A stretch of 64,000 bases of DNA from Mermis nigrescens (Eukaryota > Nematoda > Enoplea > Mermithida > Mermithidae): contig JAVLUZ010000401.1 of assembly GCA_036768485.1 (NCBI GenBank), positions 62,001 through 126,000 on the forward strand, given 5' to 3'. The translations under genes were made by a program, and so were the position numbers. The notes under the pieces are model-generated. The model did not search any database and was not told where the DNA came from. It saw only the letters and a program-made list of their open reading frames with translations. Below are positions 32,581-44,525 of this stretch, piece after piece. Numbering within the stretch: position 1 is the stretch's first letter; each line of letters opens with the position of its first letter.

Positions 32581-33473
32581 TTTTATGTATTTATGCTCTA
32601 AGAGCATCGTCAGAAACGTCGAAAACCGATATTTTTTTCACGCGTATCCATTTTCATGAGCCCAAAAAAGGTATTTTTAAATTTCGCACCCTCTCAGAAT
32701 TCCCGTGCTGTGCAGATTTATTCTTTTTTTCAATCCTCGTGTTATTTTAGCATTTATTCCACTTTTTTAGATAATTTTGGCCCCCAAAAGAGCTAACTGC
32801 CTGACCCCTCTCAGACTGGTTGAACCCCACCAAACCGGTCATTTTGTGGATCTACGTATGGTCCCAGCTCAAAAGAAGTACCTACACGATAACTTACTTA
32901 CCAATAAGTTGACGAATTCCAATAAATTTCGGCTACTTTCCTGGCATCGATCGAGGAACACTGCATTATTAAAGCTTCCAGCAAGCACCAGATTACGGCA
33001 CAAAATTTTAAATTACAGATGTCACGACGCCCTACCATTTTCTCTCGCGTCGATAGCAGGCGGCTGCCATGGCAAAGGCTAAGGCTAGGAGAAAATCAGC
33101 CAAATTTCATTCGTCAAATTCATAAGTACTTCGATAAATTGTTCGACCTAAATTGAATAAAAAAGAAGTAATTAAATGATGGCACAAAAATCATGGTGTT
33201 GGAAAATATACTGAAAAGGCGATGTTTTGAATTTTGACTACTAGGTTATCGCAATATGAAACAATAAATTTACAGCTTGGAAAAATTCATAAGTGCACTA
33301 AACGACAGCTTTTAAATGTACGAACAGCAAAAAAACATTTGACTAGCCGGGGTTATTCTTCGTTGTCAATTTCAGGTTCCTCGCTTTTCAGCATTTATGG
33401 CTTAAGCTAGTGTTAGCTTAAAAACAGATTCCCGAAGTAAGCTTAAGGTTAATTATATCTCAAAATTGCGAGT

Positions 33474-34050
33474 TTGAGTTTGACAATATCATTTAGAAAC
33501 AAACAACGGAAAGATCTCGACGTAATTAAGAATTTGAAAGCAAAGTCCAGTAAAAAAGTTGACCGGCGATTTCGAGCAGCAGAAGCAAAGGACCATCAAA
33601 AAAAATTTTTCGCAGAGGTGCGGATGCGCGAGTCGACCAGACGAAGCAAAAGTCTGTCTGCGCAACTGTGCAAGATAAAAAACGAGAGCAGCTATCAATT
33701 ATTAAAGGAAGCGAAATGTTCTCTACCAGGTGGGTCCGACTTTTTTCTTTAATTCAAATCGTGCGTTCAGTAAACGCTAAGCGAAGAATGCGCATTTAGC
33801 CAAAAGCCAGCCGACGAATGAAACAAAATTGATGAAGCGGAAACAAAAGTTTTACAAGAGGTAAAAGGCGAGAGAATTAAGTTGGAAATAGGAAACGTTT
33901 CGTGCGATGAAAAAATAAGTTGAAATATCACCGATATGAATTGAAAAGTCGAGCAAACTAGGCAACTCAAAAAGCTTTTGTAAGAAAGATAAAGAATTAT
34001 GTTGAAGCTAAGCGTGTTAGGAAGGATGATTTCAAGTAAGGTGCTGTTTT
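33474..34050 (+). pseudogene. Decayed charged coiled-coil coding segment
   Basis: An open frame of 93 codons (MSLTISFRNKQRKDLDVIKN, then VDRRFRAAEAKDHQKKFFAE) is rich in Lys, Arg, Glu and Gln, with a possible donor CTACCAG|GTGGGT near 33730. Beyond it another frame, interrupted by stops, keeps the same composition (NKIDEAETKVLQEVKGERIK, then KVEQTRQLKKLL). This is how a broken coiled-coil gene would look. No family is recognised. Chance purine-rich sequence is the alternative. Confidence 0.35.
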
Positions 34051-34359
34051 ATTTACCCAGAAATAAGTACATTTTTTAATGAAGGGAATAATAGATAAAA
34101 ATTATTTTTTACTCGGCAGGCCTATCATAAAATCATCGAAGTATTCCCCGCAAATTGTCGATTAGTTCAAAGCGACTGAAAAAATGTCAAATGACTTTTC
34201 GAATTAAGAAAGGTTTTGTCTTTGCAACTTTCAAAGGCAGAAAAGAAGTTTATTGGAATGCGATTAATTGAAGCTAAAATAATCCATGAACTTATCGGAG
34301 AATAAAAAAAATTTTTAGGAAATAGAAATGAGTTTCTAAAATATCTCATATCGATGCCG

Positions 34360-35460
34360 TTTTAGTTCGATCAGTTCCTTAAAATGCGGTAAAATCAGTA
34401 TGCAGCGTCGGATTTCTGCGATTATAATTAGCTTTTTTGTGTCAAAAAGGACATTTCGGAATTAAGATCAAAGTATGATAAATATTATTTCCATTTATGT
34501 ATTATAATAGCCCACTTACGCATTATAAGGAATAAGCGTCTTTATCTAAAAACTTATATAAAGATGATTTTTAAAGGTCAAAAATGATTCGAAAAAGACC
34601 ACAACGATCGGGCCGCGTGATTTATTCCCTTCATTACATTATCATCAATGAAATGCGTCTGAAAAGCTGAGCGACATCGAGAACAGAGGAAAAACACACT
34701 TGAAAACTATATTGAGACGGCAAAAAATTGCACGCCAAGTATGGAATAGGAATTCATTCGGGCAAGACTAGACACTAGTACAAAAATGTGATGCGTGCGA
34801 AATAAAGAAGTGATGATGACGACGATAATACTAGTAATAAGTACCTAATATAAAATAATGCAAGAAAATAAGACGTCTATATTTGGCTATTACGAAAAAG
34901 ACAAAAATTCAAAAGCGGCCCGGGCATCTATTAGAATAATAACAACTTAACTAAAAAGGGCGTAAAAAGAGGGCCATGATGAACGTGCGAAGCGCCATCA
35001 ACGATTCAACTCGTCCGATACAGTTCATTCAAAGAATCGTTACGTTTAGACCGAAAAATTGAAAAAGAAAAATTCGAAATTCGAACATAAAAAAATAAAC
35101 ATGCATATTGTGTGCAAGCTTAATGGGAAATACGGAAAGATAAAAATAAAATAAGGAACTAAACGCGAAAAGGCAAGTTATAAAAATTAGATACTTAAAT
35201 AATTCTACCATAGCAGCTGTCTTATCGATAGTGCAATGAGCCCTATCGCTCAGAGCAAATCCAGCAATCAAAACAGGCACGCGTGTAGCTTTGGAGGATA
35301 GGGAGGGTATAAGCAGTGTGCGCACCCCCTTTGCGCGGCCGCTAATTGCCACGATAGAGCATTTGCGCGCAACTTAAAATAGAACACTCGAGTTCGGCGC
35401 TTTGCACCAATACTTTAGCATTAGTATCTTTTATCATTGTAGAGCTCAAGGGTCAAGCAG
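34360..35460. other. No gene recognised
   Basis: AT-rich with a GC-richer patch (35270-35360). Near 35385-35410 is an inverted copy of the ...GAACTCGAG...GGCGC... block found at 39328-39365. A - strand frame (35029-35352) includes a hydrophobic stretch starting MVELFKYLIFITCLF, but there is no splice or family support. Confidence 0.35.
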
Positions 35461-35470
35461 TACTACTTAC

Positions 35471-36765
35471 GATCGTGACCCACTAGACCCACTGTCCCGC
35501 TAGACCCACTGTCTCACTAGACTCACCGTCCACCTAGACCCGCTTTTTCATCCCACTAGACCCACTGAAAATCCCACTAGACCGACTGCGTGCATAATGA
35601 AGTGCCCCACTAGACCCACCATTTTGCGATTGTCTCACTAGTCAAACTGTCTCGGAAGACCCACTATTAAAAGTAAAAGTATATATATTAGGCGCAAAAC
35701 AAAAAATTGGTTAGTAAAACGCTTAAAGGAACCGTGCAAACAATCATCAATTAATCATTAATTTAAGAACACAGCTAAAGTGTGGGAATGAAACGCTTTT
35801 TCAATTTCATGTGATTATTGCTAACAAATTTTTCGAGCTCATAAATCGTGATAAAATAATGTTATGTATGTTTCCAATTGTACATGTTACTTTATTCAGA
35901 TAACATTATTAGGCGCCTAAGTTGAGGCGCACTCGCATAAAAATGAGCGCTAATGAACGGCAAATCGTATAGATAGGTAAACTGAAGTTTGGCAGCTTTT
36001 GTTCGCTTAAGCATTTTTAGATTTCTTTCAAAAAACCATATAATCTCGTTATCATCAGCTTCACAAAACGCAGTTAAGCTGACTTCACGAAGCCTACAAA
36101 ACTTAAATTCGCGAGACCGAAAGTCGCTCAACTTAAAATTAAATTTTGAAATAGTTTTTGGATGGAGAAGACTGAGCTGACAGACGCTAAAGTACATAGA
36201 CCTCCTTGCTTCTTTATTGAAAAACAGATTTTGATTTTCAACTATTGACAACGACTCAATTAACATGTTTGATTATCTTCACGTCAAAAATGCTAAACGC
36301 ACTCTGGGTGGTCGCATATCTTTATCACACAATAACATAGTACACGTATACACATACATATCTGTATTCTTGTACGATCGCTAAACGTTTCTTCTTTTGC
36401 TTGCAGTATTCCGTAATGTACATCATTTGATGAAAATTTGTCAACTAATTAATTAAGCACATATTTACTTCACTTACTTTGCACAAGTTACTGAATAAAC
36501 TTTTTAAGCATTTATGTTTTGCTTATAAACGTATATAAGTAAACAAAGGACTTTTGTTTTTGCGCACAAGCATGTGCATAAGTACGTAATCTTTCTTCTG
36601 GTGGGTCTTCTCGAGATGGTGAAAGTAGTGGAACAAATCATTGAGCATGTGGTGGGTACAGCGAGATTTCCGGTGGGTCTAGTGGGACGACAAAGTGGGT
36701 CTAGTGGGGCGGTTTGTCTAGTGGGACAGCGGGTCTAGCGGGATGGTGGGTCTAGCGAGACGGGA
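35471..36765. mobile_element. GTGGGTCTAGCGGGAC-array element, copy 3, both arrays
   Basis: It starts GATCGTGACCCACTAGACCC and ends with GGTGGGTCTAGCGAGACGGGA. Arrays of the 16-17-bp unit occupy about 35477-35665 and 36600-36760 in opposite orientation. The core contains the best-preserved coding frame of the family (35892-36266, -). Flanking sequences ACTACTTAC and CAGTTTTAC are only partly alike, so the target duplication is uncertain. Confidence 0.7.
35892..36266 (-). CDS. LRR-like protein fragment carried by a mobile element (124 aa)
   Basis: The open frame starts MLIESLSIVENQNLFF and contains FCRLREVSLTAFCEADDNE, later LKMLKRTKAAKLQFTYLYDL, and ends QLRRLIMLSE. The spacing of L-x-x-L-x-L and the alternation of amphipathic helix and short strand resemble leucine-rich repeats of F-box/LRR proteins; no F-box is seen. 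It lies between the two GTGGGTCTAG arrays, and a decayed copy exists in the element at 16420-17635, so it moves with the element. An upstream in-frame stop shows it is a fragment or one exon. The assignment is by pattern only. Confidence 0.45.
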   Translation of the reverse strand: MLIESLSIVENQNLFFNKEARRSMYFSVCQLSLLHPKTISKFNFKLSDFRSREFKFCRLREVSLTAFCEADDNEIIWFFERNLKMLKRTKAAKLQFTYLYDLPFISAHFYASAPQLRRLIMLSE

Positions 36766-36769
36766 CCAG

Positions 36770-38985
36770 TTTTACGGTCCTAACAAATGTAATGCGAGAA
36801 ATTTTGTACAGTTTCTTCCAAAAGCTTTGCAGACGTATTTAGATCACCGAAAGCCTTTGTATAAGCAAATACTTTTTAGGCACACATATAATGTACTAAA
36901 AAGTTGTTAAAAATACGTTTTTTCAGAATTCTGTTACCAGCTTTTCACCACTATTCAATGGCCGTCTCACGTCAACCAAAAGTAATTTCCGGAAGGCACC
37001 AGAAATTCAACCAATTTTCGGCTCTGTATTTATGCATAAAGTGTTAAAAAAATTTGTATTACGCAATCAAAACAGACCATTTTGCTCAAGAGATGCGCAA
37101 AAAAAGAAGCATTTCTTAAAGCTGTCTAGATAGAATACGCAACAGCTAATTACACGAAAAAATTATGTGACCCTAAAGCATCAAAGATATTGAGAACTTT
37201 TTAGAAAAATTCTGAATAACCCACTTATTTCTATTCAGCAATATCATTTCAAAAATATCTAAAAATTCCCTACCTGAGCAGGACATTTAGAAAAGCTATC
37301 CGCAGCAGTTCCATCGAAATTCGCAAGATATAAAAAGCCTGGATTGGATCAAGATCTGAGAAATAAAGTATACCATAAATATTGGTCAAGAAACCACAAA
37401 AATTAAAGTCTAGAGCACAATTTTTTGACGACATGCAAACAGATGATTACTAAATTCTCTCAAAATAATTCGCACATACTTATTATGAGGTCGACTCACT
37501 TTAAGAGTTTCAAGAAACCAAAACACATCGCATTGCCATTAGTGTTGATCAATATAATATTTTGACTGTCAAGCTACGTAAACACAAAGTAAGGTATAGG
37601 TAAAGATTTTATGTTTATAAAAAATGAAATTAAGTTACCAAAATGGCGTGGAACGCAGAAAAGTTTTGACATTTTAGCTTTTTTATACTTAAAACTTGAA
37701 ACTTATCTTTATTCTATTCTTGAAGAATTCCCACGTTTTTTCGGTTTGCTGACGACCACCTTCGTTCGAGAAAATTCCCAACATCAGATCATGCGTAATC
37801 ACAAATGACAGAGTATCATACTGACTCCCAACACGTTAATTATTCCCTCGTCTCACCCCTGACCACTTTTCTTCAAATTGCCTATTTATCTCTTCAAATA
37901 ATTTTTCATATCATTAATAAGCGGTTAAAAAACATAAAATTGTATAAAAAACAAATTCTTTAATCCTTCTGCGCCAGATTTTCGCGATTTCTTCAAGATT
38001 TTTCCAGTTTTTCAGTAGAATAGGTTGAATGCTCTAATTAGCGGATCCATAATCCCATTCATTATATTCAAGGCATCTATGACAAAGGTAATATGCGTGT
38101 GGTGCATATATTTATAAAAAAACGTGTTTCGTCGAAAAAGTTCAAAAAGTAGTGCACAAATCTATACATGGGAACGATTCCGCATATTTACTCGTATTAA
38201 TATATGAAAACAAACAGGCTACAAGGTCTGAATAATATTTTGTTATCGGTAAAAACATAAGGAGATAGAGAGAGATGGTCAAGCAAGCTGGTCAGTTCAA
38301 TCGCTCAAAACACGTTAGACATCTTTGGATCTGTCTGTGTTCCATCCGATAAAACGTCAACACGAATTTTTTCTTTGTTTTTTCTCAGCATCGCATCCAG
38401 ACAGCTCGGATATGAATTTCCTTTTGTTTTTAAAATGAATAAATTATATTGCGAAGTAGACAAGCAGGAGTGGAGGATGACATAAGTGGACACGCTTATG
38501 TCTGCCCGAGCACACGCATAGAGTAAAAATAACCAATTATTTAAATTTATTATCCGACTGCACAATAGAACCAATATTTTTCTAAAATCGATTCAAATTC
38601 GACAGTCATAAATCAGAAGATGACTTCGATTTAATGCCAAACAGACGGAAAGTGGTAAGAACATGACGTCTGTTCGTTTAATTCACTTCCTATATTACAT
38701 AGGTATTTACTACCCATGAATTTGATCAAGAATAGCTATTGAATGTCTTCTTGGGGAGTAGGTTTGGGGAAGGTTTTAACTCTTTCCGCCCTAAATATGA
38801 CCGCTGACCCCCGCAAAGTGACTGCTGACTCCCACCTAAGGATTTAAGTTTTTTTCGGAAAAATCGTAGAAATTGTGCTCTTATTAGCGTTTGCAATATT
38901 CTGGATAAATAATCACATTCTCAGAAGTTCGCGCCACATACTCATTTTTTAGTTGTTTTCCTTATTCAAATTTTTTCACCGTCTG
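36770..38985. other. No gene recognised
   Basis: AT-rich intergenic or intronic sequence. Short frames at 37611-37808 (+) and 38305-38574 (-) lack splice context, copies or motifs that would support them. Confidence 0.35.
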
Positions 38986-38990
38986 AACTT

Positions 38991-39096
38991 TGATAGCTGT
39001 TTCATCATCTGAAATGTCGAATACAGTGTTTTTCGCCGTGTATTGATAGCTGTTTCATCATCTGAAATGTCGGATACAGTGTTTTTTGCCGTGTAC
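38991..39096. repeat. Tandem duplication, 53-bp unit x2
   Basis: TGATAGCTGTTTCATCATC begins at 38991 and again at 39044, with three or fewer changes between the units. Confidence 0.85.
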
Positions 39097-40006
39097 CCAA
39101 GGTTTTACAGCCAAAAAAGACACTTAGAAGAATTTTTCGACGCTAACCCCAGCCCCAAATCCCATGCTGTACAAGCATGCTACTAACTTCTGAGAACAAG
39201 TAGTGCGATCGCCCATCAGAGCACTTTTAGAAAAGGTCATAGAAAGTACGAGTAGTACGCATTGGCCTTCTGGCTATACAATGCTTAAGCATAGCACACG
39301 CTTAGGCATAGAGACTCTGCAAGTATAGGCGCAAAGCGCCGAACTCGAGCGTTCTATTTTGAGCATGGCAAAGCGCCGAATTTAAGGCCATACTACTACA
39401 CAATAAAGCATGAAAGTATAGGCGCGAAGCGCCGAATTTTAATGCACAGTCGATTATCCTGGACGGGCGGGACCAATTAATTTAAATTGCGTTTTACCTA
39501 ATTTGTATAAGTAGCGAGCAGCGTAATGTCGGACACCCCCATGCTACTGTTCACGGCCTGATCTAATTTTAATTCAGATCATCCGCTATGTTGATTCACT
39601 GCACGTTGAAGCATCGGTGCCAAGCATCGACCTGTTCTATTTTTTGCATACTTTTTCGCACTTGAAGACAGGTAAGTGCGCGCATAATAAATCAACATCA
39701 AAAGCGGAGCGCTAAATTTGGACGTCAGGCTATACAACGATCAATAAGACACCTTAATTAATCAAAATCAGAAAAACTCGCAGATCTTTTTTGGCCCATT
39801 TTGAAAAAAATAGGCCAAAAATATTTACAGATAATTAGCCAGGCAGCACAACATAGAGCACGGGCTTACGGGGAGGCAGTGGGAATACAAATTTATACAC
39901 CACAATGCAGTAGTTAAACGCATAAAACATCATAAAACGGGTTAAATGCTGAAACATAGAGTCTCGACCGTTGTAGGCACGAAGCGCCAAATTTAGGGTA
40001 TATCCT

Positions 40007-40659
40007 TTAAAGTAGTGTTCTGATTATATTCTCAGCATTTTTTATCCGATCTGGATAGTCTAGCAGAGCACTGCTAGACTCTTCAACAGATGTGACAACC
40101 TTCATTGTTGTCTCCCGTTTCTTCTGCTCATCCTCAAATAGATCGGCAGTTTTGCTAATCAATTTTTTAAACATGTATTTTCGACTGGCCCTAGCTGTCT
40201 CATCAGCTTCCTTTGCCAAACTTTAAATCGTACCGGTAGAAATTATTACCAGGTTTTAGTTCTTCCCTTAATTCGCTTTCATTTGAGAGCATCTAGGAGT
40301 GAGTCATAAAGATCATAGAGAATATGGATTTTATGAACAAAACTGCTGTAAAATGGTTCTGTTTGAAGGTCTTGTATACTATTCAGAAAATCTTCAAAAT
40401 CTGAAAGCACGACTTTTACTAAAAAAAGCGCCAAAACGGGTTAGATTAACCAGTTTCAATCACTCTCATTTGAGCTGCTCTCAGACACATCTGAAGAATC
40501 TTCATTGTTATGCCTTCATCAGTATCATCAACCGTCATTTGTTCAGACTCTGATGTATCATTCCTCATTTCTGATATCCCATGCATGAGGTATTTGTGTC
40601 TTTTTAAAGTGAAATTATTGAGTAATTGCTTACACGCAGGTTTTGCAGATTTTATTCAT
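40007..40659 (-). pseudogene. Decayed C2H2 zinc-finger / acidic / helical gene inside the fold-back element
   Basis: Reading the - strand: MNKICKTC (from 40659) supplies a C-x2-C knuckle. After a frameshift LKRHKYLMHG gives the matching H-x4-H of a C2H2 finger. Then comes an acidic Ser-rich stretch (RNDTSESEQMTVDDTDEG and, in another frame, NEDSSDVSESSSNESD). Next is FEDFLNSIQDLQ with KIHILYDLYDSLLDALK. Last is a clean 70-codon frame from 40219, MAKEADETARASRKYMFKKL, ending at 40007. The blocks are in order but in several frames with stops, so the gene is dead. The host or transposon origin of the protein is unknown. Confidence 0.5.
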
Positions 40660-41579
40660 TTTGTCAACTATTCAAGATGTGACAGTCCTTAAATAAACTT
40701 TATTGCACATGTGATTCGCGTTTACATCACATTCTTGATGTTGAAGCTCACATTCTTCACAATATTGGTGACTACCATCACTTCATTCAATTCTAAGCCT
40801 AGCATGTGTTTTCTTCATATGCAGAACGTCAAGCCTGATTTTGAAGTAAAAATTATTCTTGACAAAGTGCTCCGATTTTTAGATCACAATAGCTCCAACA
40901 ATCTCAACTTTTGTTGGTAATATCGTCTACACAGAAAGGTGGTTTTCTGCAGATTCTACTAGCGTCTATATGGTGGATTGCTGGTCAGTTGTTAGCTGAT
41001 GCAATTAAAAATAGGTGACTTTTGTAAAACGCGCATAAGATATGCCTAATTGAGATTTTCAGAGGAATGTGACGATGTAATGGTTATTTTGCAGAATGTG
41101 AGGATTTAGTACACCTCACATTTTGAAGAAAAATCTCACATTCTTGATTGTGCACCTCACATTCTGCACAAAAACCATCACATTGTCACATTCCTCTGAA
41201 ATTCTAAATTAGGCATATCTTATGCGCTTTTTAAAAAGTCACCGATTCTGTAATTGCATCAGCTAATAACTGACCAGTAATCCACCATATAGACACCAGT
41301 AGAATCAGAAAACTACCTTTCTGAGTGGACGATATTACCAACATAAGTTGAGAATTTTGGAGAATATTGTCATCTAAAAATCGGAGCACTTTTACTTCAA
41401 AACCAGGCTTAACGTTCTGCATATGAAGAAAACATGCTATGCTAATAATTGGATGAAGTGACGGTAGTGACCAATATTGTGAAGAATGTTAGCTTACACA
41501 TCAAGAATGTGATGTAAACGCGAATCACATGTGCAATAAAGTTTATTTTAGGACTGTCACATCTAGAATAGTTGACAAC

Positions 41580-41720
41580 ATGAATAAAATCTGTGAAATC
41601 TGCGGTGAACTTACTTAATAATTTTACTTTAAAGACACAAATACCTCATGCATGGTATATCAGAGATGAGGAATGATACATCAGAGTCTGAACAAATGAT
41701 GGTTGATGATAGTGATGAAT
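41580..41720 (+). pseudogene. Second copy of the zinc-finger start on the opposite arm
   Basis: The right arm repeats the same segment on the + strand: MNKICEICGELT then a stop, followed out of frame by the RHKYLMHG-equivalent bases and the acidic stretch (ATGAGGAATGATACATCAG). It keeps a better C-x2-C-G knuckle (CEICG) than the left copy, and ends where the element's outer arm starts. Confidence 0.5.
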
Positions 41721-42525
41721 TTGGCGTTTTGCGCCTATACTTTCAGAGTCTCTATGCTTAAGCGTGTGCTATGCTTAAGCATATTATTGCGAGATGGCCA
41801 ATGCGTACTACAAGTACGTTACGTTCTAGCTAAATTGTGACCGTGTCAAATTTACCTCGCTTTGCTCCATTTACTCACTTTTTTAACTACATTTTGTTCG
41901 ATTCACTTCACTTTTTGGAAGTTTTATATGTTTTTATGTTCCAAGAAGAACGAGCATTGTTCGAAGCGTAAAAAACATTTTTTATGCATATTCATCGTTT
42001 TACAATTAGCATCTCAAGAATCTTACCTGTCCCACCCACCATAACGATGGTATTTTTCCAACAATTCCACTGTTCGAACAGTGCAATCATGTGCGATAAG
42101 TGCAACAAATTCAGCAGCATTAAGGTGGAATCAGTCTGCTGATCACACTTTTAACTGCATACTAGCAAATGGGGCACTTCGCTGCCCCATCTGCTAGAAT
42201 GTTTGTGAACAAATAATATCTTAACCAGTAATTAGTATAAAAAAATTGAATGACTCTGCAATGGATCGGCCAGCGGTTTTTATATTTTTCATATCTAGCT
42301 GAGCTGCCCGGCGTTGCCTGGCTGATTTTAGGCCTGATAGCTGTATGAGATTGAGATGTCTCTTGTATTTTTATTTTTCGGGACTTTTGATGTTTTGGGA
42401 TATTTCTAAAAAATTGTTGGTAATATGTATCTTTCAAATTTTTTAAAACTGTCTTTTGTCAACCATTTCTTTGATTAAATCCATATTTCTGACGTTATAG
42501 AATGGTTCTGAGAATTCTTTATCCT

Positions 42526-42830
42526 AAATCATATTTTTGATGTTCTGGGATGTTCTGGAAATTATACCATTAGATGGTTTGGGATGTTAAGAAATTTCGT
42601 TTGATCATAACCATATTTTTAACGTTTGGATGTTAAAAAAACATTTTTGGTCCAAAACCATACTTTTGATGTTTTTGGAGGTTTAAAAATTCTTTTTGGT
42701 CAAAACCATATTTTATATGTTTTGGAGTGTTTAAAAAATTTTTTTGGTCAAAACTATTTTTTTGATGTTTTTGGGATGTTTTAAAGATTTTTTTGGTGCA
42801 AACCATATTTTTGATGTTTTGGGACACCAA
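42526..42830 (-). repeat. Minisatellite, ~48-bp unit, about six copies
   Basis: Units such as TTTGGTCAAAACCATATTTT...TGTTTTGG repeat at ~48 bp. As the unit is a multiple of three, the - strand stays open across the cleaner copies and encodes a 16-residue repeat (for example FLNTPKHIKYGFDQKE). Less regular copies extend left to about 42390. Confidence 0.8.
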
Positions 42831-42831
42831 T

Positions 42832-43070
42832 CTTACAGCACAGGATGTGTTATAGCACTGGGTATGCTTTATCACGTCTATCTCGTAGCATGGGATATGT
42901 TATATCACGTCCTATCCTGTAACACTGGGTATGTTATATCACGTCCTATCTTACAGCATGGGGCATGTTATATCACGACCTATTGTATAGCATTGAGTAT
43001 GTTACATCACGTCCTATTGTATAGCATTGAGTATGTTGTATACGTCCTATCTTATAGCGTCGGGTTCAAC
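42832..43070. repeat. Minisatellite, 34-bp unit, about six copies
   Basis: The unit TATCACGTCCTATCTTACAG + CATGGGATATGTTA is repeated head to tail, adjacent to but unrelated to the 48-bp array. Confidence 0.85.
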
Positions 43071-43163
43071 TTTGTACAATGTTCAACTTTGCCCTCATTG
43101 TAAACAAATGCAAAAAGTTGCATATTAAATTAGCCCTAGAAGCAAAAACATTCGGATTTGTAT

Positions 43164-43219
43164 TTTCGAAAGCCGCATGTTTGCTGCTTTCTTTCGAAAG
43201 CCGCATGTTTGCTGCTTTC
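43164..43219. repeat. Perfect tandem duplication, 28-bp unit x2
   Basis: TTTCGAAAGCCGCATGTTTG + CTGCTTTC occurs at 43164 and 43192. Confidence 0.9.
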
Positions 43220-44525
43220 GGTTGCTTCGCCATTAAATTTCACGCGCGCTGGTTTACAAGGTCAAAAATTTTGACTTGGTGCAAGCTCTTTTTCAGTGAT
43301 TAATCATGTTTATAAGTACCAGTACGTGATTTCCTTTCAGCCCGTCTCCTATAGTTTTACGATGCCAGATCGTATGATTTGAAGTAGCGAATATCGAATC
43401 AGCGGTCCCAGAAACCCCAGGGGCCAAATTTCGGAAGCAACAGTCAATCTGTGCTTCTGCAAAAAGACAAAACCTAAATTTTACGCCATGCATAGGGTAC
43501 CTTTGGGCTCCCGTATCTCGAAAACCAATCCGTGAATTTTCTTCAAATTCTACAATAAGGTCAGTCATAAGATATCTAATAATTGGTGGAGACTTTAAAA
43601 AAAATTTATCCGCAGCGATTTGAGATATTTGATAAAATACAATTGTAAATCACGTTTTACTTAGGGCATTACATCAGTTTACACTGTAGTGTAAAATGGT
43701 TCACACCAGTCGATAGCGCATAAAAAGTTGATGTAGGGTGGCTTTAAAATTTTACCCTGCAGCAATTGTATAAGCGGCTAGAGCTAACAAAACCTTTACA
43801 TAAATCCGTAGTTTCCGGGTTTCAGGAGTCCGATCGAGCATTCCAATCAAAAAATTGTAATTAGCGCCCGAGAATACCCATTAGTGAAAATATAAGTATC
43901 ACCAAAATTATCCAGTAAAAACTTTTTGCCTCACGCACACACACACTTACACACAACTCGAAATTAATATTATAGATTGTATGTTACATCACTTATGTAT
44001 TATTGTTCTCAATTTTTACGGCTACACTCTTTTAGATTATGTTAGTAAGCGCATTAAAATGGTTTATACCTAGAGACCGGATTTTGCATGCAAGCACACA
44101 TCTTTTTTATTGCTGCTTTGATGGAAACAGCATGTAGGTATGAGAAGCACAAATACACTATTTTGAGGCGAAAGGGTGCTTCCTTCTTCGGTATTTTGGC
44201 ACACAATCGGGATTCACTGCACACAAAACTACTATTCTGACCTCGCGTGTTCCACATTTTTGCATTCATTTGGCATTTAATTTTTTCCCTTGCCAACACT
44301 TTTCACCAATACGTGCATTTTAGAGCGTGCTAAACAAAGATGTCTAGCAATGCGTTGAGATAAAGTTTTATCAAAATTGCATCCCTAGAGTCGAACTTTT
44401 TTACGTTTCCAAGCTCGAGTTTCGGCCAGATGCCATAAAAAATTTAAATTTGGATAAGGTGGTCTACCAAAAGAAACTCAGAGGAAAATTTGTACAGATG
44501 CAGCCACATTTTCGAATGGATCCAT

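Larger units (their letters stand above)
39244..41822. mobile_element. Fold-back element with outer and inner inverted repeats
   Basis: The outer arms are about 39244-39345 and 41728-41822 (AGTACGCATTGGCC, AATGCTTAAGCATAGCACAC, ATAGAGACTCTG and their inverses). The inner arms are about 40519-41103 and 41155-41720, nearly full palindrome partners (for example ACAGTCCTTAAATAAACTTT at 40682 against its inverse near 41550), with a ~50-bp centre containing TCACATTCTTGATTGTGC. The left side has ~1.1 kb with no partner on the right, including GC palindromes (39328-39340, 39421-39433) and coding relics. Confidence 0.8.

Noticed and set aside
35029..35352. - strand frame with signal-peptide-like MVELFKYLIFITCLF
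   Set aside because: Considered as the missing 5' exon of ephrin, but the sequence after the hydrophobic run lacks the W-N-x-x-N-P strand and no donor of the needed phase (2) is evident.
40711..41422. Opposed frames containing MQNVKP in both arms
   Set aside because: They are mirror images caused by the palindrome. One continues only as low-complexity sequence; no independent support for a gene.
42832..43070. CRISPR-like array
   Set aside because: The 34-bp units are contiguous with no spacers and the context is eukaryotic; it is a minisatellite.
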